NCBI RefSeq assembly: GCF_029395535.1
Contig: NZ_CP113920.1
Span: 1,488,001 to 1,552,000 of the forward strand
From: Bifidobacterium sp. ESL0732
Lineage (GTDB): Bacteria > Actinomycetota > Actinomycetes > Actinomycetales > Bifidobacteriaceae
Direction: 5' to 3'
Length of the DNA: 64,000 bases
The position numbers and the translations under genes are program-made. Below, in pieces: positions 27,233 through 35,113 of this stretch (position 1 is its first letter; each line of letters starts with the position of its first letter). Under the pieces are notes generated by a model. That model had not been told where the DNA came from and made no database searches. It was given only the letters and a program-made list of their open reading frames with translations.

Positions 27233-28249
27233 TCAGTCTTTGGCCCTTGCATCCTTTTCGACGTCGCGCAGGAAGCCTTGTACATCCGCGGCGCTGTATT
27301 TGTCGGCGATAGAGGCGCTGTTATCCGATTTCTTCATGATACCGGCCGTAACCTTCTTGGAATGGAAAATTTTCACTAACTTCAGATACGTGGGATTGTT
27401 GGCATCCGCCTTACGGGCCACGAAAATATTGATATAGGGCCTTGCCTCGTTGCTCTCGGCGCTGTCATGATAGATGGCGTCGGTGGCTTTGAGGCCTGCG
27501 TCCTTGACATAATCGTTGTTGATGACACCGGCTGAGACCTGCGGGTCTTTCAATGAGTTGGCGACCTGCTCGGCCTTCAGAGGAAGCACCTTCACCTTAG
27601 AAGCCGCGGTATCGATGTCCGCAGGAGTGGTGAACGCGGTCCAAGGATGATTGAGCTTGATGAGTCCGGCGGTTTTGAGGACCCCGAGCGCCCTGGCCTG
27701 GTTGGTCTCGTCGTTAGGAACGGGAACGGTGGTGCCGGCCGGAATGTCTTTGACATCTTTGTACTTGCTGGAATAAATGCCCAAAGGATAGACTGCAACG
27801 CCACCGATCGGCTGCAGATCCTTGTGGTTCTTGACGTTGTAATCGGCCAAATAAAGGATGTGCTGGAACTCGTTCAGGTCAAGGTCGCCGGAATCAAGCG
27901 CCGGGTTTTCGGAAGTGTAGTCCTGGAAATCCACCAGTTTGACGTAGATGCCCTGCTTTTGCGCTTCGGCCTTGAAAATAGGCCATTCTGGACTGGTAAC
28001 GCCGACCACGCCGATCTTGACAGGATTGGATTCGCTGCCTTTGGCGGCACCTGCCTTCTTTCCAGCAAATGCGCGATAGCCGAAGAGGGCAAGGACCACG
28101 ACCAACACCACGACCACAGCCGCGATGATGACGTTGCGGACGGTGTGATTGACCCTGACCGGTTCCTGTGGGCCTTGGAACCCGTCATCGGCCAAAGGCG
28201 CTTTTCCGCTCGAATTGCCGGTGTTCTGCTGATCGTTTGGTGACGTCAT
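27233..28249 (-). CDS. metQ: MetQ/NlpA-family substrate-binding protein, membrane-anchored (copy 2)
   Basis: A second methionine-type binding protein, 338 residues, closely similar to copy 1 throughout (EPVRVNHTxRNVI, NPVKIGVVGVT, VDFQDYTSE). It has a single N-terminal transmembrane helix (about residues 37-56) and no lipobox. The ATG at 28249 is preceded by ATGGGGAA; the open frame continues 56 codons upstream but that part does not look like protein. It is first in the metQ-metN-metI unit. Sequence differences between copies suggest different affinities or substrates, but this cannot be decided here. Confidence 0.92.
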   Translation of the reverse strand: MTSPNDQQNTGNSSGKAPLADDGFQGPQEPVRVNHTVRNVIIAAVVVVLVVVLALFGYRAFAGKKAGAAKGSESNPVKIGVVGVTSPEWPIFKAEAQKQGIYVKLVDFQDYTSENPALDSGDLDLNEFQHILYLADYNVKNHKDLQPIGGVAVYPLGIYSSKYKDVKDIPAGTTVPVPNDETNQARALGVLKTAGLIKLNHPWTAFTTPADIDTAASKVKVLPLKAEQVANSLKDPQVSAGVINNDYVKDAGLKATDAIYHDSAESNEARPYINIFVARKADANNPTYLKLVKIFHSKKVTAGIMKKSDNSASIADKYSAADVQGFLRDVEKDARAKD

Positions 28250-28338
28250 GTTTATTCCCCATTTCGTTGGACGTGCTGCCGCCACTTTACCCGCTCTTAC
28301 GCTTTCAACACAACACAAAAGCCACAAAGACCTATTGA

Positions 28339-28351
28339 CATTCGTTATAAC
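28339..28351 (-). promoter_or_regulatory. Motif shared upstream of both metQ genes (copy 2)
   Basis: CATTCGTTATAAC on the plus strand, 90 bases before metQ copy 2. It overlaps TTGACA (28335-28340) and TACAAT (28355-28360), which could serve the divergent cyclophilin gene. Confidence 0.35.
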
Positions 28352-28445
28352 TTGTACAATACTCGGCGGAAATTCAACGTTCTCGGCCTTTGTGCATATC
28401 AGCGCAAATACACCCACGTCCTAACACGGTGGGAAACTATTCTTC

Positions 28446-28985
28446 ATGACAAATGTAATCATGCATACCACTGAGGGCGATATCGTCCTGAACCTCTTCG
28501 ACGACAAAGCGCCGGAAACCGTCAAGAACTTTGTCGGTCTTGCCACCGGCGAAAAGGAATGGACCGATCCCGCCACCGGAGAGAAGTCGAACAAGCCGTT
28601 CTACGACGGGCTCACTTTCCATCGCATCATCAAGGATTTCATGATCCAGGGCGGCTGCCCGTTGGGGAACGGAACCGGCGGCCCAGGCTACGAGTTCGAC
28701 GACGAGTTCGCCGACGGCCTCAGCTTCGATCAACCCTATAAGCTCGCGATGGCGAACGCCGGACTGCGCCGCGGACGTGACGGCAAGCCGCACGGCACCA
28801 ACGGTTCGCAGTTCTTCATCACCACCGTAGCGACCCCGTGGCTCAACGGCCACCACACCATCTTCGGCGAAGTAGCAGATGACGCTGGCAAGTCCGTAGT
28901 CGACCGCCTGCAGAACCTGCCCACCGATGGCAACGACATGCCACTGGAACCGGCCGGCATCGTCTCGGTTGAAGTCGTGAAGTAG
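28446..28985 (+). CDS. Cyclophilin-type peptidyl-prolyl cis-trans isomerase
   Basis: It catalyses proline isomerisation during protein folding. The 179-residue protein is all cyclophilin domain with the signatures YDGLTFHRIIKDFMIQGG and NGSQFFITT and no signal sequence, so it acts in the cytoplasm. The start ATG opens the frame; only weak GGTGGG precedes it. It is divergent from metQ copy 2 and convergent with the RSH gene. Confidence 0.95.
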   Translation: MTNVIMHTTEGDIVLNLFDDKAPETVKNFVGLATGEKEWTDPATGEKSNKPFYDGLTFHRIIKDFMIQGGCPLGNGTGGPGYEFDDEFADGLSFDQPYKLAMANAGLRRGRDGKPHGTNGSQFFITTVATPWLNGHHTIFGEVADDAGKSVVDRLQNLPTDGNDMPLEPAGIVSVEVVK

Positions 28986-29035
28986 GCCATTACAACAACG
29001 CAAGCATTACAAAGTTCCCGTATCCAAGGCTTAAT

Positions 29036-29147
29036 ATGCGATGAAAATCAGGATTCCGCCGCGATTCTGTTGATTATGCTCGCATGTTCAAATGAACATG
29101 CGATGAAAATCAGGATTTTCGCCTATTTATCTTGATTTTCATCGCAT
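29036..29147. repeat. Direct and inverted repeat cluster, probably a bidirectional terminator
   Basis: A 20-base unit at 29036-29055 recurs exactly at 29098-29117. An inverted copy of most of it lies at 29131-29147 and pairs with the second unit as a stem of about 17 bp. Between the two units CATGTTCA/TGAACATG forms a perfect palindrome at 29083-29100. It occupies the gap between the convergent cyclophilin and RSH genes. Confidence 0.8.
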
Positions 29148-29178
29148 CTTTGGCATTGCAGCCAAACTGCCGGCAACG

Positions 29179-31518
29179 CTACATCTTGCGCATGTGCGGA
29201 ACCGCGGAATCCTTGGCTCCGGTGAGACGGTAGACATCGAAGACGCCGTCGATCTTGCGTACGGCGCTCAACAGCGTATTCATATGCTGGGGATCGGCCA
29301 TTTCGAAGGAGAACTGGCTGGTGGCCACCCGGTCGGAGCCGGTGGCGACGCTGGCGTTGATGATATTGACGCCGTGGTCCGAAAGCACTTGGGTCACGTC
29401 GGTCAACAGGTGCGGGCGGTCGAGTGCCTCCACCTGGATCTTGACCATGAAGAGCCCCTTGGCGCTGGTCCAGGCGACTTCGACCACACGTTCAGGATCC
29501 TGCTTCTTCAGGTTCAGCATGTTCTGACAATCGGCGCGGTGTACCGAAACGCCCTCGTTCTTGGTGATAAAGCCAAGGATCTTGTCGCCGGGAACCGGGG
29601 TGCAGCAGCGGGCCAGCTTGACCCACACGCCTTCCACGCCCTTGACGGATATGCCGAGTTTGTTGGTGTCGCGACGGCGTTCGGCGTGTTTAAGCGGCAG
29701 CGCCTCCTGCTCCACGTCCTCTTCGACCTCGTCCTGTCCGGCGTCCTTGACGAGACGTGAGATCACGTTTTGCGTGGAAACCTGGCCGTCTCCGATGGCG
29801 GCGAACACGGCATCGGCGTTGTCAAAGTTGAGCTCGTCAGCCACACCGACCAGCGCCTGCGGAGTCAGGAGGTTGGATACCGGGAGGCTGCGCTTGCGCA
29901 TGGCACGGGTAAGTTCGTCCTTGCCCTCGTCGATGGCCTCGCTGCGGCGTTCCTTGCTGAACCACTGACGGATCTTGTTGCGCGCCTTCGGGCTTTTGAC
30001 GAAGCTCAGCCAGTCGCGCGAAGGGCCGGCGGTCTCCGACTTGGAAGTCAAGATTTCAACAGTGTCGCCGCTTTCGAGCACGGTGTCAAGCGGAACGAGA
30101 CGCCCGTTGACGCGCGCGCCCATCGTACGGTGGCCGACTTCGGTATGAACCGCGTAGGCGAAATCGACTGGTGTGGCGTTAGCCGGCAAAGAAATGATCT
30201 TGCCCTTTGGCGTGAAGACGTAGACTTCGGCGCTGCCCAGATCCTCTTTGAGCGATCCGAGAAATTCGTTGGAATCCGGAGTCTCACTGGTCCAATCGGC
30301 CAGTTGCTGAATCCATTTGAGATTGTCGGCCTCGCTCAGGTCCTGGTTCTCTTCGCTTTCGCGCTTCTTGTCGGTCTTGTCCGGTTCGCTCAACTTGCGG
30401 CCGGCCTGCCCGTTTTCCTTGTATTTCCAATGGGCGGCGATGCCGAATTCGCTGCGCCGGTGCATGTCCCAAGTGCGGATCTGAATCTCGACCGGCTTGC
30501 CGCCGGGGCCGACCACTGTGGTGTGCAGGCTCTGGTACATGTTCATCTTCGGCATGGCGATGTAGTCCTTGAACCTGCCGGGGATTGGGCTCCAACGGGC
30601 GTGAACGGCACCGAGCACTGCATAGCAATCCTGAATGGTGTCGACGATGATGCGCACACCGACCAGGTCGTAGATGTTGGAGAAATCATGGCCGCGCACA
30701 ATCATCTTCTGATAAATCGAGAAGTAATCCTTTGGCCGGCCGGTGACGGTGGCCTTAATGTGCTGATCGGCGAGATCTTCATTGATCTCGCTGACGATCT
30801 GCTTCAGGTAGACGTCACGCTGTCCGGCACGGCGGTTGACAAGCACGACGATTTCGTTATAAATCTTCGGGTAGAGGACTTTGAAGCTCAGTTCTTCGAG
30901 CTCGGTTTTGATGGCGTTCATGCCGAGTCTATTGGCAAGCGGCGCATAGACGTCGAGCGTCTCTCGGGCCTTGCGCTGGGCATTGGAAGGCTTGACATAA
31001 CGCCAGGTACGGGCGTTATGGAGGCGATCGGCCAGTTTGACGACGAGCACCCGCACGTCGCGACTCATGGCCACTACCATCTTGCGAATGGTCTCGGCCT
31101 GTGCCGAATCCCCGACCTCCATGTTGGTCAGCTTTGTGACTCCATCGACCAGGCCGGTAACGGTATCGCCGAATTCCGCGCGGCAATCGTCAAGCGTGTA
31201 ATCGGTATCCTCTACGGTGTCATGCAATAATCCTGCCGCAACAACCAACGAACCCATGCCGAGATCGGCCAGAATCTGGGCAACGGCAAGAGGATGGATG
31301 ATGTAAGGCTCGCCGGAACGACGGCGCTGGTTGCGATGCTGCCACACGGCCCGGCGATAGGCTCGTTCGAGAATGGAAAGATCGGCATCAGGATGATGGA
31401 CACGGCAGGCACGCACAATGGGCTGCAACGGGTCAAGCGGGTCCGTGCTGATCTCGCAGCCCAGCACTCTCGCCGAATTGTTGTCCGAAACCATATCGCC
31501 CATGCCCGCTCCCATCAT
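29179..31518 (-). CDS. Bifunctional (p)ppGpp synthetase/hydrolase (RSH)
   Basis: It makes and degrades the alarmone (p)ppGpp to control the stringent response. The 779-residue protein has the full long RSH layout: an HD hydrolase domain with HP and LLHDTVED (His99, Asp100), a synthetase domain with DLVGVRI and YQSLHTTVVGP, a TGS domain (VYVFTPKGKIISLPANATPVDFAYAVH), a helical and zinc-finger region (LARCCTPVPGDKILGF) and a C-terminal ACT domain. The intact HD residues favour a bifunctional enzyme. Several in-frame ATG codons at the start (MMGAGMGDM) leave the exact start open; GGGAG before the third ATG could be the site. Confidence 0.95.
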   Translation of the reverse strand: MMGAGMGDMVSDNNSARVLGCEISTDPLDPLQPIVRACRVHHPDADLSILERAYRRAVWQHRNQRRRSGEPYIIHPLAVAQILADLGMGSLVVAAGLLHDTVEDTDYTLDDCRAEFGDTVTGLVDGVTKLTNMEVGDSAQAETIRKMVVAMSRDVRVLVVKLADRLHNARTWRYVKPSNAQRKARETLDVYAPLANRLGMNAIKTELEELSFKVLYPKIYNEIVVLVNRRAGQRDVYLKQIVSEINEDLADQHIKATVTGRPKDYFSIYQKMIVRGHDFSNIYDLVGVRIIVDTIQDCYAVLGAVHARWSPIPGRFKDYIAMPKMNMYQSLHTTVVGPGGKPVEIQIRTWDMHRRSEFGIAAHWKYKENGQAGRKLSEPDKTDKKRESEENQDLSEADNLKWIQQLADWTSETPDSNEFLGSLKEDLGSAEVYVFTPKGKIISLPANATPVDFAYAVHTEVGHRTMGARVNGRLVPLDTVLESGDTVEILTSKSETAGPSRDWLSFVKSPKARNKIRQWFSKERRSEAIDEGKDELTRAMRKRSLPVSNLLTPQALVGVADELNFDNADAVFAAIGDGQVSTQNVISRLVKDAGQDEVEEDVEQEALPLKHAERRRDTNKLGISVKGVEGVWVKLARCCTPVPGDKILGFITKNEGVSVHRADCQNMLNLKKQDPERVVEVAWTSAKGLFMVKIQVEALDRPHLLTDVTQVLSDHGVNIINASVATGSDRVATSQFSFEMADPQHMNTLLSAVRKIDGVFDVYRLTGAKDSAVPHMRKM

Positions 31519-31560
31519 CTTTTCTGCGTTTATTCTATCTGATTGAAAGACGGCTTGCCT

Positions 31561-32040
31561 TTATTTTCCCGCGATTCCTGTCGAACCGAATCCACGTTCC
31601 GCCCGATCGCTGCCCGGCAACGTGACTGCAGGGACAAACCGGGCCTCAACATAGCGTTGGATGACAAGCTGCGCAATGCGGTCACCGATATGCAAAACCG
31701 CCGTATGCTTTGGGTCAAGATTGATCAGCGGCACTTTGATTTCACCACGATAACCGGCATCAATAGTGCCCGGCGCGTTCAAAACCGTGACTCCCATCTT
31801 CACCGCCAGTCCGGAACGCGGATGGACGAGACCGACATAACCGTTAGGCAAAGCAATGGAAACTCCCGTCGGCACCAAGGCGCGTTCGAACGGCTTGAGC
31901 TCGATTTCCTCCGTGGTGCTCAAATCGGCGCCAGCATCACCCGCATGCGCATAACGCAATGAAGGCACGTTCCCGTCGGGATCAGCCTTCAGCAGCACTT
32001 CGACGTTTTCGGGTTCGTTGTAGCTTTCAGCATAGGCCAT
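31561..32040 (-). CDS. dut: dUTP diphosphatase
   Basis: It hydrolyses dUTP to dUMP and pyrophosphate, keeping uracil out of DNA and feeding dTMP synthesis. The 159-residue trimeric-type dUTPase shows the ordered motifs HAGDAGADLST, PRSGLA, GTIDAGYRGEI, GDRIAQLVIQ and the C-terminal RAERGFGSTG. Its ATG overlaps the DUF4193 stop as TGATG, so the start at 32040 is favoured over an upstream one and the two are translationally coupled. Confidence 0.96.
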   Translation of the reverse strand: MAYAESYNEPENVEVLLKADPDGNVPSLRYAHAGDAGADLSTTEEIELKPFERALVPTGVSIALPNGYVGLVHPRSGLAVKMGVTVLNAPGTIDAGYRGEIKVPLINLDPKHTAVLHIGDRIAQLVIQRYVEARFVPAVTLPGSDRAERGFGSTGIAGK

Positions 32041-32330
32041 CAGGCGGCGCACTCCTTGCAGACCGGGCCGTTGGGGCCCATATGGTCAAGCTGGCTGCGA
32101 TGCTTGACGAGGAAGCACTCCGAGCAGATGAATTCGTCACCCTGCATGGGGATGACGGTCACCGAAGAGTCTTCGTTGCTGAGATCCGCCCCAGGCAGCT
32201 CATAGTCCTCGGCGATGGCGTTCTCGTCGTCGTCAATATCCTCGGCGGAATCCCTGTTGCTTTTGCTCAACGCCTGAAGGGATTCCTCGTCCTCGTCCTT
32301 GTTACGAGGGGAATCATAATCCTGAGCCAT
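32040..32330 (-). CDS. DUF4193 family protein
   Basis: A 96-residue acidic actinobacterial protein of unknown function. The C-terminus carries two C-x2-C pairs (ICSECFLVKH and VCKECAA), probably a zinc ribbon. The N-terminal half is Asp/Glu-rich. AAAGGAA lies 6 bases before the ATG at 32330. It is translationally coupled to dut and divergent from sepH, an arrangement familiar in actinobacteria. Confidence 0.9.
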   Translation of the reverse strand: MAQDYDSPRNKDEDEESLQALSKSNRDSAEDIDDDENAIAEDYELPGADLSNEDSSVTVIPMQGDEFICSECFLVKHRSQLDHMGPNGPVCKECAA

Positions 32331-32507
32331 CTCGTGTTCCTTTCTCTGTTGGTTCACGGTATCTTATACCGCTGGCGTCCATGTCAAAATGTCTTTTACG
32401 GGCTAAAGGATACACGATTTCGTAAATTCGTAAAGTACGACACGAGGGACATAATGGAATAAAGTAAAATTCTCGTAGTTTTATTGTTGTAGGAAAGTGG
32501 TGCTCGC

Positions 32508-33767
32508 ATGTCAATCAGTTCAGTTGCGGATGCTCGGTTCGACCATGTCGACGAAGACGGCGAGCTGGTGTTCGTTTCGAAGGGATTGAAGTTCCGGATA
32601 CCGGTGGACGACACACTGGAGCACGCCATTCTCGAGGCACGTCAGATCTTAAGCGAAACTGACGAGGCAAGCAACCCAGGAATGGCTCAAACCCTACCAA
32701 TTTCAAGCATTCAAGCACTTATCCGGGCCGGTGCGCAACCCGACAAAGTGGCCGAAAAATATGGTCTGAGCCAGGCGTTGGTACGGCGTTTTTCGGCTGC
32801 GGTAGAAACCGAAAAGCAATACGCCATCGAGCAGTTCCTCGCGGTTTCCGCACCCAAAGGTAGCAAAGTTCACTCCGTCGAAGACCTTATTGCACGCACG
32901 CTCGCCGCAGCCCGTATCGGTATGGAATCCGTCAAGTGGGGCGCGACACGCCGAGGAAGGGAACCTTGGCTGATTACGGCGACATTCAGCACCCAGCGCA
33001 ATCGCATACGGGCCGAGTGGACGTGGAACATGCATGACAACACCGTCGAATGTCAGAATGCGGCGGCGCAGATACTGCTCGGCGAGAGGGATACGACGAG
33101 GCAATCCGACCAATCTGATGACGGAGCGCCAGATGCGGGCGGTCAAGGCGAATGGTCAAACCAATCGTCGGAAAACGCCGATGAAGCAACTGGAACAACC
33201 GAGAAGGTCTCGGTACGTAGCGACGAAGATAAAGCAATAGCCGCTTCGGAATTCAAGACAAACCCTGCGTTGCCAGGTGATTCCGTACGTTCCGCGCGAA
33301 TCGCCAGCACGGTTGCCTTGATGCAGGAACAGACGGCTGAGGAGAATCAGCAGTCCAGTTCACTTTCCATGGCCAACTCGGATGATCCAGAGTACAACCA
33401 GCCGAATTCGGCGGGTACAGGGTCTGTTTCTCTGCCTTATCCGGCCCCGGGAGCGAATACGCAACCTACTTCTACAAACGCGACAAGGGCGACTTCCTCA
33501 ACGACGGCAACCACGCCGACGGAGCCTTTGTCACTGCCTCTCCCCGACCGCACGCCTACGGCACAGCCACAAATGTTCGTCCCATTGAATGACACGCCGG
33601 AAACTCAGACGGACAATAACCGTTCCGGCATTTCCGGAAACGCCGATGAACAGCAAAACAACCAGGCGGCAAACGATAGGCACAATCACGACGAGCATAA
33701 GCACGGCAAACGTAAATCAGGACGTTCCGCAGTGCCAAGCTGGGATGAAATCCTCTTCGGGGAGTAA
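32508..33767 (+). CDS. sepH: Septation protein SepH (DUF3071)
   Basis: SepH stimulates FtsZ polymerisation in actinobacterial division. The 419-residue protein has the conserved N-terminal DUF3071 domain (to about residue 190), including a helix-turn-helix-like stretch (IRAGAQPDKVAEKYGLSQALVRRF) and the RIRAEWTWNMHDNTVECQN segment. A long Asn/Thr/Pro-rich, probably disordered linker fills 190-395. A short basic patch and the conserved C-terminal PSWDEILFGE follow. AGGAAAG precedes the ATG. It is divergent from DUF4193-dut and convergent with the next gene. Confidence 0.92.
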   Translation: MSISSVADARFDHVDEDGELVFVSKGLKFRIPVDDTLEHAILEARQILSETDEASNPGMAQTLPISSIQALIRAGAQPDKVAEKYGLSQALVRRFSAAVETEKQYAIEQFLAVSAPKGSKVHSVEDLIARTLAAARIGMESVKWGATRRGREPWLITATFSTQRNRIRAEWTWNMHDNTVECQNAAAQILLGERDTTRQSDQSDDGAPDAGGQGEWSNQSSENADEATGTTEKVSVRSDEDKAIAASEFKTNPALPGDSVRSARIASTVALMQEQTAEENQQSSSLSMANSDDPEYNQPNSAGTGSVSLPYPAPGANTQPTSTNATRATSSTTATTPTEPLSLPLPDRTPTAQPQMFVPLNDTPETQTDNNRSGISGNADEQQNNQAANDRHNHDEHKHGKRKSGRSAVPSWDEILFGE

Positions 33768-33779
33768 AGAATAGGCGAA

Positions 33780-34976
33780 TCAAGCCACATCGATCAGGCA
33801 CGGAATCTCACGTTCGAGATGCGTGAGCGAGCCATGAACACCGAGAAGGCCCATCGCCCCTTCGCTTTGGGTGCGTGAATCCACAATCGTGGCGCTGCCT
33901 TTGGCACAAACAATCAGGTCACCGATCAACGGCCTCACGCGCTCTTTGACATCGCCGTATAAGCCGCGTTCAATGGCTTCATCGCGTGTCAAAACTTCCG
34001 CACGGTCAGCCAATTCCTCACGCCAGCGCATGGCCATGGCCTCGGTATCCGTACCAGGTTCGGCGTACAGCATGGTCATACGAGGTTCGCCGGCGACCAA
34101 CGCGACATCCCGCGTCAGATTCTTGCGATTCGCGATATCGATCTGATGTTCAAAATCGACTTCTACCATCCCGTGGTCGGCAACGACCACCATCAGAGTG
34201 CCTGGTTTCAAGCCGCGCCTCAAGGTCTGAAGTTGCTCATCCGTATTTTCCAACGCCGTAGCCCATTCCTCGCTGAACGGACCATGGTGGTGCCCGGCCT
34301 TATCGACGGCATCGACATAGTAATACGTAATTCCCGGTTTGGCGGCGGCTTTGATGGCAGCACGCACGCGGAGCTCTTCGTGCTGCGATCCCATATATTC
34401 CGGACCTCGCAAGGCGGCACGGGTGAGGGCGGAATGGGCGAATTTCGGCAAGCCGACGCTGGTGACACGCACGCCACCTGCAACAAGACGTTCAAAAATC
34501 GTGGGCTCCTGCTGCAAATCCTCCGGATCGGGTGCACCTGCGAAGCTGATGAGTTGGCACGCCTCCCCCGTTTCCGCATTTCGCTGGGTGAAGCCGGTCA
34601 TTGCCGTCATACCCGGGCAGGTGCCGGTGCCGAACGCACCCATGACTATCGGCGTGGTACTTGGAATGCAGGTTGCTATTGGCTTTGCATTACGTTCTTG
34701 ATTCATCAGACCACGCAGATACGGGGCGTGACCTGCGCGCATGGCGAGATTCCAGAAGCCCAAGCCGTCCACCAAAACGATGACCGCCGAATCGGCCTTC
34801 GGAAAACCCAGCGCCATTCTCGCAGCTTCCGGATCGGGATGGATGGCTGTCGGCATCGCGTGCCCGATGGTGGCGCTCAAAGCGGGGAGAACCGCGGAAA
34901 TATGACGGCTGCTGGCATAAGCATCGATTTGGCGGAATTCCAGCAGTTCGTCCATAGGCTCGACTTCAACACTCAT
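33780..34976 (-). CDS. Alkaline phosphatase-superfamily nucleotide pyrophosphatase/phosphodiesterase
   Basis: A 398-residue protein of the type I phosphodiesterase/nucleotide pyrophosphatase group. The N-terminal metal motif VLVDGLGFWN, the nucleophile region IPSTTPIVMG (Thr nucleophile) and later DAVDKAGHHHG and VVVADHGMVEV motifs are present, so it looks active. It has no signal peptide, so it is cytoplasmic. The substrate is unknown. It lies between sepH (convergent) and the topoisomerase IV A gene (divergent). Confidence 0.9.
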   Translation of the reverse strand: MSVEVEPMDELLEFRQIDAYASSRHISAVLPALSATIGHAMPTAIHPDPEAARMALGFPKADSAVIVLVDGLGFWNLAMRAGHAPYLRGLMNQERNAKPIATCIPSTTPIVMGAFGTGTCPGMTAMTGFTQRNAETGEACQLISFAGAPDPEDLQQEPTIFERLVAGGVRVTSVGLPKFAHSALTRAALRGPEYMGSQHEELRVRAAIKAAAKPGITYYYVDAVDKAGHHHGPFSEEWATALENTDEQLQTLRRGLKPGTLMVVVADHGMVEVDFEHQIDIANRKNLTRDVALVAGEPRMTMLYAEPGTDTEAMAMRWREELADRAEVLTRDEAIERGLYGDVKERVRPLIGDLIVCAKGSATIVDSRTQSEGAMGLLGVHGSLTHLEREIPCLIDVA

Positions 34977-35113
34977 ATTCCCATTGAATCACTGCGCGAC
35001 GAAAACCGGACCCGCAAGGTCGTTGTCTCGTCAACAATGCCAGTCCTCCCTCGACGAGGGCAACCGATATGATGGGACGGATTGTTTGTTAACAGATAGA
35101 GGTGCTTTTCAGT

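Noticed and set aside
28335..28360. Strong promoter TTGACA...TACAAT for the cyclophilin gene
   Set aside because: Spacing between the two boxes is 14 bases, too short for a standard sigma70 promoter, so it is not listed as a separate feature.
29036..29147. Short CRISPR array
   Set aside because: Only two direct units with a single spacer-sized gap, plus an inverted copy and a palindrome; no cas genes nearby.
29770..31230. 486-codon open frame on the plus strand opposite the RSH gene
   Set aside because: Shadow of a confirmed conserved gene; no motifs recognised.
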